From: Erpobdella octoculata
Taxonomy: Eukaryota > Annelida > Clitellata > Hirudinida > Erpobdellidae
Direction of reading: 5' to 3'
DNA: 64,000 nucleotides
Assembly: GCA_963978895.1 (NCBI GenBank)
Contig: OZ022245.1
Coordinates: forward strand, 2,312,875 to 2,376,874
Below, in pieces: positions 30,344-41,118 of the stretch (its first letter is position 1; each line of letters starts with the position of its first letter). The notes under the pieces were generated by a model. That model was not told the DNA's origin, made no database searches, and saw only the letters and a list, made by a program, of their open reading frames with translations. The translations under genes and the position numbers were made by a program.

Positions 30344-30685
30344 TCATGATTTCTTGAGAAAATGTAGAAGGCAATGGCAAGTCATCAAAAATATAACTGC
30401 TAAGTTCTGAAATGGATTGATTATTTGGAAGATGTAAGTTGTGAGGTAATAGCTTTGAGCCATTGAAGGTACTTTTGTCTTCAACAGATCCAAAGCGGGT
30501 ACTAAGCCTTGAAAGAACGTGATCAGTGAAAGGTAGAGTAGAAACACATTGATTCTGTAGTAATCTTCAATTGTGCCACCTTCAAGTTGAGCATTGGCTC
30601 TGTTTTGCTGCTTCTTGGTTAAGCGAGGCATACTTGGTTGTATACCAACAGATTTGGCAAGAATTTTGGCAGACAACTTTGCCAT
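30344..30685 (-). pseudogene. hAT-type (ZMYM1/TTF-like) transposase fragment
   Basis: The open frame contains GIQPSMPRLTKKQQNRANAQ followed by EDYYRINVFLLYLS. This is the Pro-Arg, Arg-Gln-x-x-Arg then Tyr-Tyr-(Lys/Arg) pattern before the C-terminal part of ZMYM1/52-kDa-repressor-like hAT proteins. It is about 110 residues of a protein that is normally 600 or more, so it is a remnant. Confidence 0.6.
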
Positions 30686-30699
30686 GAAATATATTGAAA

Positions 30700-31090
30700 A
30701 GTGGTCTGACCTTTTAACTTTCCGATAAATCCAACAAAAGTTACAATATCAAACGATTTGCATTGAAATTGCAATATTAAAATTAGATCGACTGAAATTT
30801 GCACTATTAGGATTTTTGCATTCAAGAATTGCAATATTTAACGACGAATAAGAATTTAAGATTGCAATATTGTGAAAATTGCAAAATTAAACGACTAAGA
30901 GAATAGGAATTTATAACATTAAACGTAAATTGCAAAAACGATTGAAAATTGCACTATTAGGAATTTGCAAGAGAATAAGAATTTTAACATAGAGAAACAT
31001 TCACGAATACATATACACATAGGAAAACATTTGCACACGCACACACAGAAACATTCATTTGCCAAAACATTCACACACTGACATCCGTGG
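30700..31090. other. AT-rich, loosely repetitive
   Basis: Short motifs (ATTGCAATATT, GAATTTGCA) recur irregularly across 30730-31000. No gene is seen. Confidence 0.4.
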
Positions 31091-31096
31091 AGAGGT

Positions 31097-31269
31097 TACT
31101 GTTCACGGTTGGCAAGGATCTCACGGATCTTCTCTCTTATTGCCTTGAGTTCATCTTGAGATTCAGAGATAGCGTCTAATTCCGATCTCGTCATATTCAG
31201 ACTTACGAAACACCTCACTTTTCCATTGATGCATTGTTGGAGAGCCTCAAACCATGGCAGATTTTTCTG
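31097..31269 (-). CDS. Exon-like open segment, unrecognised
   Basis: Bounded upstream (gene sense) by TACAG, the minus strand encodes NLPWFEALQQCINGKVRC and then a Glu/Lys helix (ELKAIREKIREILANREQ) before a stop near 31100. Composition and the acceptor suggest a terminal coding exon. I cannot name the protein or place upstream exons with confidence. Confidence 0.35.
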
Positions 31270-31639
31270 TAAACATATATGATGCTAGTAATAAATATAA
31301 CAAGTTTAACTATACAACTAAATAGAACTGGAAAACAACAACGAATTTTCAGGTTCATTTATAAAAATTTTTATCCACATCAGCAAAAGCAATGTTTTGT
31401 CAATAGAAGACCAGTTGTTGTGTATGTGAAAACACATAATAATTAATAAAGACTTGGACTGACATAGGGAATTGATTTTTGTGGATGTTGACTCACACAC
31501 AGACTTATAGAAGTATATGCACAGAAGCAAACGAAATGAGATTTTAGCTAAATAGTTTATTGAAAGAGTCTTATTAATCCTTTCTACTTGATTCAAATTT
31601 GGGTATCGTTCACCCCAGATCGTAATACATTTTACAGTT

Positions 31640-31945
31640 TAATATACTCAACCAAAGTAATTTTATTTATATTTGGACATTGTATGATATTTTTTAAAGC
31701 ATTTTCCAGGGTGCAAACCAGGATGTCGGGAGCAAGTTTCACAGTAATAAACAGTCTTGCGCCTGCCCCCTGGAGTCTTTCTGTCACTGCAAACACTGTA
31801 ATCCTTCGTTTTCTTATTGTCGAATGAGGCAATGAAGTGTTTCAGATTGTTGAGTCGCTCTGTTGTTTTTTTTAAGTCTTTTTTCTCAACAATTAGCGCA
31901 TATCCACGTGGATCGTACAGCAGTCTTTGCCGCGTGTTGTAGCGT
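31640..31945 (-). pseudogene. piggyBac transposase C-terminal fragment
   Basis: The minus-strand frame reads RLLYDPRGYALIVEKK, RLNNLKHF and then a Cys-rich end with VCSDRKTPGGRRKTVYYCET, CSRHPGLHPGKCF and KKYHT. This matches the C-terminal zinc-ribbon of piggyBac/PGBD proteins (paired CxxC, CxxC plus final Cys and His). The DDD catalytic core is missing and a stop precedes the segment. Confidence 0.75.
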
Positions 31946-31966
31946 TTTCAAGAATTGAGAACATGG

Positions 31967-32242
31967 TTAATACGCTTTCTTCGATTCTTTGCTGGGACGT
32001 TGCCTTGCGGTATGTGAAGATATTTTTCTCCCCACTAGGTATGTCAGGAAATAAATACGCATTCTTCGATTCTTTGCTCCGTTGTGGAGCTCCACTTTAA
32101 GGCACGCTTCACAATCGGGGCGGCCAAGTGAAATCTCGGCTTCTTCTTCTGAAGCTAGTGAGTTTTGAAGAAGTTCTACCAAGAAATCCACTCTACTGTA
32201 TCCACTTTGATCAAAGCGATGTTCTAATTTAGAGACCTCCAA
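31967..32242 (-). CDS. Unrecognised 91-aa open frame
   Basis: It begins MEVSKLEHRFDQSGYSRVDF and has a CEAC pair near residue 45. It lies between the piggyBac fragment and repeat R copy 2. It may be a piece of a transposable element, but no family is recognised. Confidence 0.25.
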   Translation of the reverse strand: MEVSKLEHRFDQSGYSRVDFLVELLQNSLASEEEAEISLGRPDCEACLKVELHNGAKNRRMRIYFLTYLVGRKISSHTARQRPSKESKKAY

Positions 32243-32270
32243 GTGGCTTCGAAGTAAACTCTTTTAAAAT

Positions 32271-32730
32271 GTTTTTGGGTGCCGTGTACCCGTTGGTTGA
32301 TCAGCGTGCGTGTGTTCGTCGTGTATTATTTTAATTGTTTAGTAACTTTGGGTGAAACCTCTTTATCGATTTTTACTATAAGATACTGAGACCCCCAGCT
32401 ATTGAGACATATTGAATCTGTGCATCACAGACACCTTGCAACATAAAGTTGCAGCAACACGACTAGAAGTTGACAGCATTTACTGCATTTTAGCTTTAAA
32501 AGAAGCTGCAGACATTATCTATATATGAAGACAAATTTGGCAGTCATGCATTGTAGCTGTGATAATTGTGGATACTTTTTATATTTGCAAAAATATCTTC
32601 ACAAATATTGTCTTTAGGTCCTGCCATTATGTCTTCATTATCAGGGCAAATAATATTAGCATTTCTTGAAGAAACCACTCCTATATGAGACAAAATTGCT
32701 CAAAAAGTATGTTGGAGCTATAAAGCCGTA
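32271..32730 (+). repeat. Dispersed repeat R, copy 2
   Basis: It shares TGGGTGCCGTGTACCCGTTG and the block from CACAGACACCTTGCAACATA to GACAAAATTGCTCAAAAAGT with copy 1, at about 90% by eye. Confidence 0.75.
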
Positions 32731-32733
32731 GGG

Positions 32734-32982
32734 TTATTTCTCCAGTTGCCTGCCTCTCTGCTTAATTTTGGAAAACAAATTTTCAATGTTATCTTGTGAT
32801 AGCTTGTATGTTAGCAGGTACTTTATATTGATTCCATTTATCCCATCTCTCAGTAAAAGCTTTTTAGTCAAAAAAGTGACACTTTTTATTGTAACACTGA
32901 ATCCCAAAACAAATATATGTCTTTTTATTTTGATTAGTTTCTGTTTTTGGCTATTCTCAAGATCCAACAGAAAATTTTTCAT
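32734..32982 (-). pseudogene. P-element (THAP9-like) transposase fragment, distal part
   Basis: The frame contains YLLTYKLSQDNIENLFSKIK followed by QRG, closely matching the P-element/THAP9 signature (F/Y)LLTY(K/R)xSQDH(L/I)ExFFSxxRxRG. Upstream residues FSVTIKSVTFL also fit. It is probably part of the same decayed element as 34464-34727, now interrupted. Confidence 0.8.
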
Positions 32983-33272
32983 CTTTTATAAGAAACTTAA
33001 ATTATTCAATATATCAAATGTCTATGTTGCTAAGTAATAATTCTGTGGGAAATGTTACACTAAACCCTTCATAATTTTTTTTTTTTTTTTTTTTCAGTTG
33101 CAGTTGATTTTTAATGTTTTCCCAAAGTTTAACCACAAATAGAAAAAAATCTAACTGTAAATTGCTACAACAAATTTTTTGTTCTGGAAAACTTGAACTC
33201 TATTTAACCATGTATTAGTCTTTGTTAACAATTTTGTGCAGATGTACTCAGAAAATTATTCTTTGCCGTGCC

Positions 33273-33689
33273 TCATACGCCCCTTCTAGCCGCTGCCTCT
33301 GCCTGTACCCTTGCAAGAATTCTTGCAGGGATAATCTTTGCCAGCTTTACAAGATCCTTAGGGTCGGCTTCGATGTTTCTCGGTTGATTTATGGGTGTAG
33401 ACACAGAGGGTTCTAGGATCTTGGTCGAGATGAGATAATCTTTTCCATCTGCCAGACCACCCATCAACGTGTGTCCAACCAATTCTTGAGCACGGATAGC
33501 TGATTGAAGGGTTTTAAACTGCCAGTACGCTCGGCTGTATGACACAGATTCGAGTCGAAAAATTTCAGCATCAACTCTAATGAATTGAGCCTCGTCCCGC
33601 CATTTTGCTCCTAGATGGTTGATAGTTGTCAGCAAAATATTATGTTCTACTAGTATCTCCAAGGTGTTGAAGTTTACAATTTCTTCCAT
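33273..33689 (-). CDS. Unrecognised 138-aa open frame
   Basis: It begins MEEIVNFNTLEILVEHN and ends ARVQAEAAARRGV with a possible phase-0 donor (GTATGA) at the last Gly-Val codon. The composition is protein-like, not repeat-derived. It lies between the two P-element fragments. I do not recognise it. An element-encoded or captured exon are both possible. Confidence 0.4.
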   Translation of the reverse strand: MEEIVNFNTLEILVEHNILLTTINHLGAKWRDEAQFIRVDAEIFRLESVSYSRAYWQFKTLQSAIRAQELVGHTLMGGLADGKDYLISTKILEPSVSTPINQPRNIEADPKDLVKLAKIIPARILARVQAEAAARRGV

Positions 33690-34463
33690 CTGTTCAGATT
33701 TAACTAACTCCGGGTCCCCTATACAAAAACTGGTAGATCAGTCGGTCTAGAGAATAAACCATTAATTTCTTTTTCTCAGTTATTCAAGAGCTTTCATGAC
33801 CAAATCATCTTCTGATTTATATACTCTACATGGCGCTTTGTCAGTTTGTTTGACAAAGTCAGGCCCCCCTTAGACTGTATTGACTCAAGCCTGTCAATAT
33901 AAGTCCACTTCGGGGTAACACAGTATAGGAGAGCCAAAGGTCAGAAAGGCCTTTCGGCTACATAGTTTTGAATTAAGACTTCCTTCGAGAGAGAAAACGA
34001 CTGACTGCTTCTGCTCAACAAATTTTATTTTCTTTAATCTTCAACAAATGTCCGAGCTTTCGCGTTTTTAACAACAAAAAAGTTATTCTTCAGTAACTCC
34101 AATTCGCTTGTCCAATACCTAGAATTTTTATAACTTTGTAATCGCTAAAACAATTCCTTGCCAATTTTATCATGTGACAAGAATCTTAAATTGCGGCTAT
34201 ATAAAGATCATCAGAGCACAAATGACCGAAAATAGTTTCCAGATGATTAATGTCGAATTTGAATCCTAACAATTCGAATGTTTTTATGTTTGCGGGCAAT
34301 CTGTCCATTTTAACAGATATAACCATGCTTTCGCAGTGATAATGGTCTAGAGGTATTATTATTATTATTAATTGAATAAGGTGTAAGGCACATTGCCTTC
34401 TTGCCTCTCAGTCACAACCGCTGCACAATCACCACACATATCTCCTCGTCAACCACCCCTCAT

Positions 34464-34727
34464 CTAAATTATTTTTAAAATCATTAATTCATGAAACACA
34501 GCAATTGTACCATCTGTTAGGTAATAGGCCACGGATAGCTTCCAATGCCCAGTGACTCCAACTGCAACATGCATTAGCGCTTTTGTGGCTTGAGTTTGTA
34601 GATCGGCATCTTGAGCTCCCAATCCAATGTCAGTAAAACCAATCATCTTTTGGCTGTTGCGGTCGTATTCGACTTGTTTTTTTTTTATTTCCGTCTTATC
34701 TATGTGAAGTGCACATAATTTAATCAC
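34464..34727 (-). pseudogene. P-element (THAP9-like) transposase fragment, catalytic region
   Basis: The pattern ALHIDKTEIKKKQVEYD, then MIGFTDIGLG, then VGVTGHWKLSVAYYLTDGT follows the RNase-H-like core of P-element transposases (Asp in strand 1, then the GHWKxPxxYxL block). Only about 87 residues remain. Confidence 0.8.
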
Positions 34728-35262
34728 GGATCATAGAAGCTGTTGTATTGAAAGGTGTTCTGTTAGTCCTACACTTCCATGGTAAGACTGCAACTCTGTT
34801 TGAATGGTTCTCTTACTTTTTACCAGATTGTGTTTTAAAATTTCTCCTTAAACATTTGTAGGCAGCTGGACTATAGTAATGCAATGAAGTTGTAAAATGG
34901 TTTTCATCAGATGTAAAAGTGTTTGCTGATTTACTATGTGGTAGATTGAATGGTATATCGTTATAGCCTTCCAGACTATCTACCTAATGTCTGAAATAAG
35001 GTCCTTCGTAGAATTGTTAACGGTTACTTTCGAGGTAGCTTACTGTAAAAAGAGCAGGAGGAGAACCATTGACGATGATTCTACTTAGCTAATTTTTAAA
35101 ATTGTAAAAGCGTCATGCCTATTAATTTATTCATTTAAAAGAGACTCTTAAACATTAAGGCATTATAACAAAACAGCTACATCGCTAAGTAATAGTAAAG
35201 AAATATTTAAACTAAAAAATATATTCAACTACAGTTTAAATATTATTTTAATATATCTTATT

Positions 35263-35761
35263 TTAATTATCCTCATTATCGCCACGGCATCGAGTGGAGG
35301 GCCGAGAAATATCCAGCAGGCCGCGTGTTTGAAACCACTGCACTAGAGCACGAGCCGATTTTTTCGCGTCCGCACTGTGCTTTTCCAACTCGTATATGTT
35401 GCTGCAGTACAAGGCGCATCTTGGGCAAGTGATCACATTGGTACTTTCAAGCGTGATCCCAGGTTCTTCCTCCAGGTGGAAGGGCTTTTCGTTGGTGGAT
35501 TCCAACAGGAATGACTTTCCCACCTTGAAGGGACCTCCACTCTTCACCATCGATGTCCTTTATATAGGAAATTGTTTATGTTTTAACATAAGCTTTATTA
35601 CTGAATTTGTGTTTAAAAATTTCTATTCACCTTTGCTGGAATAAACCAGCTCCGTACCTAAATGCATCTGCAGGTCGCCCTTTTCGTTGACCTCGAATAG
35701 CTGCTCTCCCGTGGGAAACCTCGTCACTCTTAATTTGACGCCAACAACCACTATTGTCAAT
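35263..35761 (-). pseudogene. A/B exon cassette, copy 2
   Basis: Exon A (35761-35631, 131 nt) reads GVKLRVTRFPTGEQLFEVNE and ends in phase 1 before GTGAAT. Exon B (to 35263) reads KVGKSFLLESTNEKPFHLEE and then VITCPRCALYCSNIYELEKH, with a CxxC-x3-C and a His. The likely acceptor at 35557 gives a frame that stops soon, so this copy looks broken at the junction. The protein family is not recognised. Exon A has the same length as in copy 3 at 40 kb. Confidence 0.5.
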
Positions 35762-35881
35762 CTGAAAATCTGGTCCTGTCACGGATGGTTCCTCCATGGC
35801 CCCACCATGTCTGCATTCCTCAGGGAGATACCGCATTGATGACATGTTGCTGTGAATGGCATGCTCATTGGAACCTCTCTT

Positions 35882-36094
35882 TCAGTTTCTCCAATGAATG
35901 GATTTCTGACATGCACAGTCAGCAAGAATCCTAGTGGTGATTCCTGTCCCCATAAGTTTGACCATACGTTTTTGGTGTGAGACCAAATCGAAGGCTTTTT
36001 TGAAATCAAAGTAAATAACATCTGTCTCGAAGCCAGTGGAGAGAGTGAACCTCTGATAGTTTAGTTTTTCCATTTTTGTTTGAAACTTCTCCAA
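35882..36094 (-). pseudogene. Non-LTR retrotransposon reverse transcriptase fragment
   Basis: The frame contains TDVIYFDFKKAFDLVSHQKR followed by a GI turn. This is the (Y/L)xDxxKAFDxVxH motif of Jockey/CR1-type reverse transcriptases, with the first catalytic Asp. Only about 70 residues remain. Confidence 0.75.
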
Positions 36095-36326
36095 TTGTCC
36101 GACAGGTTAGCATCGATGCATAATGGTTGTGGTGGCCGCCGTTGCAGCTCTTTCTGCATTATCGTTCATTTTCCGATGCAACGTGTACGATATCCACAGT
36201 CTGTTCGTCGCTTTTGTTTCTCACGTGTGATTTATTCCTTCTGAATTTATTTCAATTTACCGCTGCCACCATGTTTCGTAGTTCGTTATAACGGTATATT
36301 CGAATATCAATGAGAGCACATAAAAG

Positions 36327-37029
36327 CTACTGACTCAAAACCAAGAACGGAACATCGTGGTTGATGCAATACTCGGCGCAGCGTGGGCAACTTAAGACAA
36401 CTGTTCCGTTCGCTGGAATGATCAGCTCTTCTCTTCTCTTAAAGGGATTGGGACTCTCGGAGTCCAGGAGAAAGGATTGGGCCTCCTTGAAATGTCTCTG
36501 TCCTTTCTTCAGCAATTCAGGAACAGCTTCCATGTGCCTTCCTTTCATAGAGACTGTTATCCTAGCTGTAGAAATATAGTAATTTTATTAGGACTTGTAT
36601 TAGATTCATAGCAGTGAGATTTGAGACAAACCATTTTCATAAAAGATTGGAGGTGCCAAGTTGTTTGGGCACAGGTTGCATTTTTCGACTTCCAGCTTGC
36701 TTACGGTCGGGAACATCTGCTGCAACTGGCCGGGTGCTTGATCTTCACTAACCCTACGCGGACGCCGACTATCATCAACAAATTGATAGTGCTCCTCGCT
36801 AAGGATCCCGGTCAGACTATCCTGTGCAACCGACTCTTCAACCGTAGGGGTTCTAAACATATTTACGAAACCTACTACACAGAAGAAAAAGAAAGAAAAA
36901 CCTAACTGGGCAATCCGGTAACGATAAAATCTCTAACCTGATATGTGGATCGGCTCTCTGAGAAATCGGATATCGTCTCGTGGTCGAACTGAACGGACTG
37001 AAACTCTGTCTGGACTCTTTCTCCAATAC
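36327..37029 (-). CDS. A/B exon cassette, copy 1 (most complete)
   Basis: A plausible exon near 37029-36937 (IGERVQTEFQSVQFDHETIS) precedes exon A (about 36880-36632), which contains NMFRTPTVEESVAQDSLTG and QQMFPTVSKLEVEKCNLCPN and ends IFYENG in phase 1. A 66-bp intron then leads to exon B (36565-36327): RITVSMKGRHMEAVPELLKK, EAQSFLLDSESPNPFKRREE, VVLSCPRCAEYC, stop. The A-B junction keeps frame. The cassette lies directly downstream of the nucleoprotein-like ORF on the same strand. The protein is unrecognised: a beta-rich-looking domain followed by a CxxC zinc-ribbon-like motif. Whether it is a host gene, a transposon gene or virus-derived is open. Confidence 0.5.
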
Positions 37030-37341
37030 TGAAATCGTCAATCGTCGATCTTGCGATGATGATCCTCCCTGATCTGGTCGATTTGCGTCGAATCCCTGGT
37101 CGGTTTTGCAGATCCTGGTCGAATTCCGCTGATCCCGCCAAAACCACTGGATACCGCCAAAGTCGTCAGATCTTCAAACTTGGTAGAATCTCGCCAACTC
37201 GATGAATCCCACCACACAGGACGAATCTCACCCAAAACTGATCGATGTACCGAACTGACGATCCCACCGCTGCCACCACAAAGTAATCTGTTTATTATTG
37301 CACACAATCTTCGTCAAGTCCATGATTCTTCTTCCTCCTGT

Positions 37342-38751
37342 TTATATGTCTTGCAGGGCGATGCGGGAATCCCACGCTATCTCTCTCACATCATCGAGGG
37401 TTGGACGGTCGGCCACAGGAACGACGGCGTTCCAATTGATCAGAGCATCTGATGTCAGGGTATTCTCCACGAATTGGTCAACAATCGTGGTGATGAAGGC
37501 CTTATGGGGTATTATGGCACTCTTGGCCTTGTCAATACCTTTGTACTGGGCCAAGCTACTAACGCCCCCAGCCACTGTCATTAGAGTCTTTGCCAAAAAC
37601 GCAAGATTCAAAATCTTCTGGCTCTTGCCAGCGAATCCGTCGGAGTAGGTGTAGAACGGCGATCCGACAATCTTGGTCCACTCCTGGCTGAAGATCTCCC
37701 ATTCAGCCTTCAAAGCACTAAACACGGAGTGATTCTGCACCGTGTATGTCAGCAGAGGGTTGAGCTTTTCAGGGGTTGGATCTCTGTCTCCATGGGCCGT
37801 CTTGAATGCCGTGATGATCGCTGCTTTCTCCGCACTCGATTTGAGGAGTGTGACACGTCCGGCCTTGACAGCAGCCCAACAAAAGTTGGGGTAAGTTCGA
37901 ACGGCAGTAGCAATCATTGAAAAGGAAGCTACGCCTGCCTGTTGTGCTTGGGTTACGATGATCCTCAACCTTGCCAGGGCAGGTGAAGACAGGCAGGCGT
38001 GGAGCCTCTGGAAAAACTCCTGAGCATTCACTTCTCCTCGTCCTCCGTCCTGAGCCGTAAGCCTCATTCCGTGTGCTGCGTGCAAGGACCAGATATTGTG
38101 TATCGTTTCGATGTCCAGCTCGATATCCGGGTCATTCACGTCTGAGCTTATCATTTCTCTGCGCTTATTGAGGTACGCAGTGGTGCATGTGCCTCGTTTG
38201 CAAACAGAGATGACAAAGCTGGCGAGCAAGGACGCGTACTGCGTGTTAGTTGCTGCGCGTCGAGCCGGGCTTTTCCTTATCGCATGCGCGATCCCACACT
38301 GAACAATCCTATCCAAAGGATCTCCGACGACAACACTCCCCATCCGCGTGTCCCATTGTTCCTGTTCTTGCTGCGTGGCCCCGGCTCCAGGAGCTTGTGC
38401 TGGAAGGCCTTCATCGAGTCTGATTGGGATCACGCTGTATCGGATGGCCTCAATCAGATAGGCCAGGCACTCATTCGCGTTTCCAACAAAGCGATTGTCA
38501 TTATATAAATTCCTGTCGATGAATAGCTCCGCCGCCCGGTACGCCTGCTTGACCGAGTCCTCCATCATAGGCTTCTGCCTGAACTGATAGAACTCTAAGC
38601 ATCGTATGAACATCATGTTCACGTGGACCAACTGTTAACTGTTGACGATGTCCACTAACCCTTGAATCTCTGGCTGCAGGACCCCTAAGCAAAGTTTAGC
38701 TATTCCTTGGCCTTCGTGCAGCATACGGTCTATACGTCCTATGGTCCACAT
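37342..38751 (-). pseudogene. Endogenous viral element: nucleoprotein-like ORF with one in-frame stop
   Basis: A minus-strand frame of about 470 codons runs from ATG at 38751 to the stop at 37342. It is interrupted only by TAA at 38637-38635; the part downstream of that stop is open for 429 codons. Length, mixed helical composition and the C-terminal third recall nucleoproteins of negative-strand RNA viruses (Mononegavirales or Jingchuvirales), proteins that coat the viral genome. This is pattern recognition without a search and could be wrong. No L polymerase or glycoprotein is nearby. A shorter copy of codons near 37463-37620 recurs at 44190-44320 and 54014-54144. The frame's openness suggests recent insertion or constraint. 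Confidence 0.45.
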
Positions 38752-39034
38752 GATTTTCTGGATAATGCAATCAACAGATTCTATGATCAAAAATTTCGAT
38801 TAAGCACGAGAGATTAATAATTTACAGTGTGCTAGATCTGATGCACAAAGAGCACTACACTGAATTCTACTTGAACAAGGAAAGAAATTACCTTGCGATG
38901 GTAAGACTGAATCGAATAACACTAGAACAACCCGCTTGACACAACACACACAAGAGAGAGAGCACAAACTTAGCCTTCGCAGAATCGCTATTACCTAAAT
39001 AATTGATCTGGATTTGCTGTCACGGTCTGCTCGG

Positions 39035-39256
39035 TCACTCCCAAGGATGAAGAGATGCCATTGCTGGTGTATTTTGTGTGACCATACACCCTGGGCATTT
39101 AGCTGTAACCTGTTCAATCTCTTTGTCCATGCCGGGCCACCTCACATAACTGCGCGCTAAATCCTTATTTTTAACTACGCTACTGTGGCCTTCATGTAGT
39201 TGATCAAGTATGTGTTGACACAGTGACATGGGAACAACAACTCTCATGTCCCACAT
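39035..39256 (-). pseudogene. Ty3/gypsy integrase zinc-binding (H2C2) fragment
   Basis: The frame reads QLHEGHSSVVKNKDLARSYV, RWPGMDKEIEQ and CPGC. This is the His-His-Cys-Cys domain at the start of Ty3/gypsy integrases with the usual spacing. No catalytic DDE core follows. Confidence 0.85.
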
Positions 39257-39423
39257 GACGGTTGAAGAACAGTGTCAGCTCTTGGTCGTGTGACAGGCAG
39301 TTTTGTTGAGGGTTTTATCGGTGCCGTTAAACGGCGTAGTAGGCCGTTCATTTTACTGCCTATTAAGCTCATTAGCGCTGGGATTTGTTTATAATTCCAT
39401 ACAGATGAGTCCACGATTAGAAC

Positions 39424-39425
<2 letters not shown>

Positions 39426-39492
<67 letters not shown>
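39426..39492. repeat. (AT)n microsatellite
   Basis: An uninterrupted AT dinucleotide array. Confidence 0.97.
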
Positions 39493-39494
<2 letters not shown>

Positions 39495-39827
39495 TCCATA
39501 TAGATTGGTTTTATGCACGTCTATCCTAGATGATTATTAGATAATGTGGTTGTGTATATGTAGTGATAGTGTAGTTGTAATTACAAAAATGACTTTGAAA
39601 CTTACGGTTTTCCATAGCTTGACCGGAATCTGGAAGCAAACTTACGGTTTGCCATATTTTGACAATTCTTTTCCTATTTATTTGATGTTATGCAGCAGCA
39701 TCATTGTTATTTTTTACCACAGTTGCAATTCGAGTGAAGAACAATAAATAACTATTCAATTTATTAAAATGCTATAGTGCTTAAACTAATACCAGGGTGA
39801 ACAAGCTCATCCTGTCAAGCGGGAAGT

Positions 39828-40253
39828 TTAATGACGTGCGACCGCTCTGTGCTCTTCCAACTCGTATATGTTACGGCAGAAGATAGCACGTCCTGGGCAA
39901 GTAATAACGTCGGTCCTGTCAAGCAGGATCCCAGGTTCTTCCTCCAGTTGGAAGGGGATTGGATTTTCTGATGTTAGAATGAACGCTTTTCCCAACTTGA
40001 AGGGATCTCCACTCTTCGCCATCTTCGGCACTATTTATCTAATGATGTTCTTTATATAGGAAATTGTTTATGTTTTAACATAAGCTTTATTACTGAATTT
40101 GTGTTTCAAAATTTTTATTCACCTTTGCTGGAATAAACCAGCTCCGTACCTAAATGCATCTGCAGGTCGCCCTTTTCGTTGACCTCGAATAGCTGCTCTC
40201 CCGTGGGAAACCTCGTCACTCTTAATTTGACGCCAACCACCACTATTGTCAAT
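39828..40253 (-). CDS. A/B exon cassette, copy 3
   Basis: Exon A (40253-40123, 131 nt) is nearly identical to copy 2 (KLRVTRFPTGEQLFEVNEKG). It ends in phase 1. Exon B can start at 40030 after AAATAG and keeps frame: PKMAKSGDPFKLGKAFILTS, PFQLEEEPGILLDRTDVIT, then CPGRAIFCRNIYELEEH. In this copy the second cysteine of the CxxC pair seen in other copies is replaced by Arg. The near identity of exon A and its intron with copy 2 implies recent duplication. Confidence 0.5.
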
Positions 40254-40341
40254 CTGAAAATCTGGTCCTGTCACGGATGGTTCCTCCATGCCCCACCATG
40301 TCTGCATTCGTCGGGGAGATACCGCATTGATCAGGAAACAT

Positions 40342-40510
40342 CAGACAGCCGTCTGGTGTTTTCTTGTTTTCCTGTTTCTTTTATTTTATTGAATAAAATT
40401 TTTTTTTTTAATTAAAAAAAACATTTAGGCTTCCTAACTTATCAAAAAGCTGGATAAATTTTACTTGCAAGATTTGCCAGATAAAGCTACACACACACAC
40501 ACAGATTGTA
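40342..40510. repeat. Direct repeat arm 1 (602-bp offset)
   Basis: It runs from CAGACAGCCGTCTGG to the (CA)n and GATTGTAA, matching 40943-41118 almost base for base. It belongs to the dispersed family at 24965 and 63470. Confidence 0.9.
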
Positions 40511-40524
40511 AATACTCTTTATCA

Positions 40525-40856
40525 AAATACTCTGGATAGCTCTCCTGATGGAGTATTCAAGCCCAAGTGAAGCTATTATACGTTGTGCCATAATTAAATC
40601 CATTTCTTTTAGCAGTTTTGGATCAGTAACTTTATCTATAGATGACTGTAAAAAGAAAATTGATTTGGAAAAATAAATTTATTTAAAAAATTAAGAAGTC
40701 TAGACCATTGCATCCAGAAATGTAAGGAGACTTTCAATAATAGATCTTTCTACTAGATGTCTTGTGTAAATGGCACTGTTGTCTTTGGCATTGAATAATG
40801 TTTTACCTGCAGCTTTGTTGAACAACAACATGAGCTGCTCTACTGTAGCCTCATCA
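40525..40856 (-). CDS. Two-exon coding remnant, unrecognised
   Basis: Exon 40856-40706 (DEATVEQLMLLFNKAAGKTL, then HLVERSIIESLLTFLDAM) ends at GTCTAG in phase 0. A second exon from 40645 (SSIDKVTDPKLLKEMDLIMA, QRIIASLGLEYSIRRAIQSI) runs into the repeat arm at 40510. Both have acceptors ending in CAG. The segment is flanked by the two direct repeat arms. Helical protein-like composition; family unknown. Confidence 0.4.
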
Positions 40857-40942
40857 CTGAAAATATATTTGAACAATTGAACTTTAGTCTGCTTATGTAG
40901 CTCTAACTAAAACTATTAAAAGATGGCAACTTGCTAATATCT

Positions 40943-41118
40943 ACAGACGGCTGTCTGGTGTTTTCTTGTTTTCCTGTTTCTTTTATTTTATTGAATAAAA
41001 TTTTTTTTTTTTAATTAAAAAAAACATTTAGGCTTCCTAACTTATCAAAAAGCTGGATAAATTTTACTTGCAAGGTTTGCCAGATAAAGCTACACACACA
41101 CACACACAGATTGTAACC
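40943..41118. repeat. Direct repeat arm 2
   Basis: Second copy of the 40342-40510 repeat; it begins CAGACGGCTGTCTGG, a near-palindrome. Confidence 0.9.

Noticed and set aside
29279..32730. LTR pair (repeat R copies 1 and 2) enclosing a retrotransposon
   Set aside because: The copies overlap only in part, no TG...CA ends or target duplication is visible, and the interior holds hAT and piggyBac pieces, not gag-pol.
35627..35845. 72-aa frame MSSMRYLPEECRHGG
   Set aside because: The alternative frame RVTRFPTGEQLF aligns with other A exons, so this frame is a shadow. The same holds for 40119-40307.
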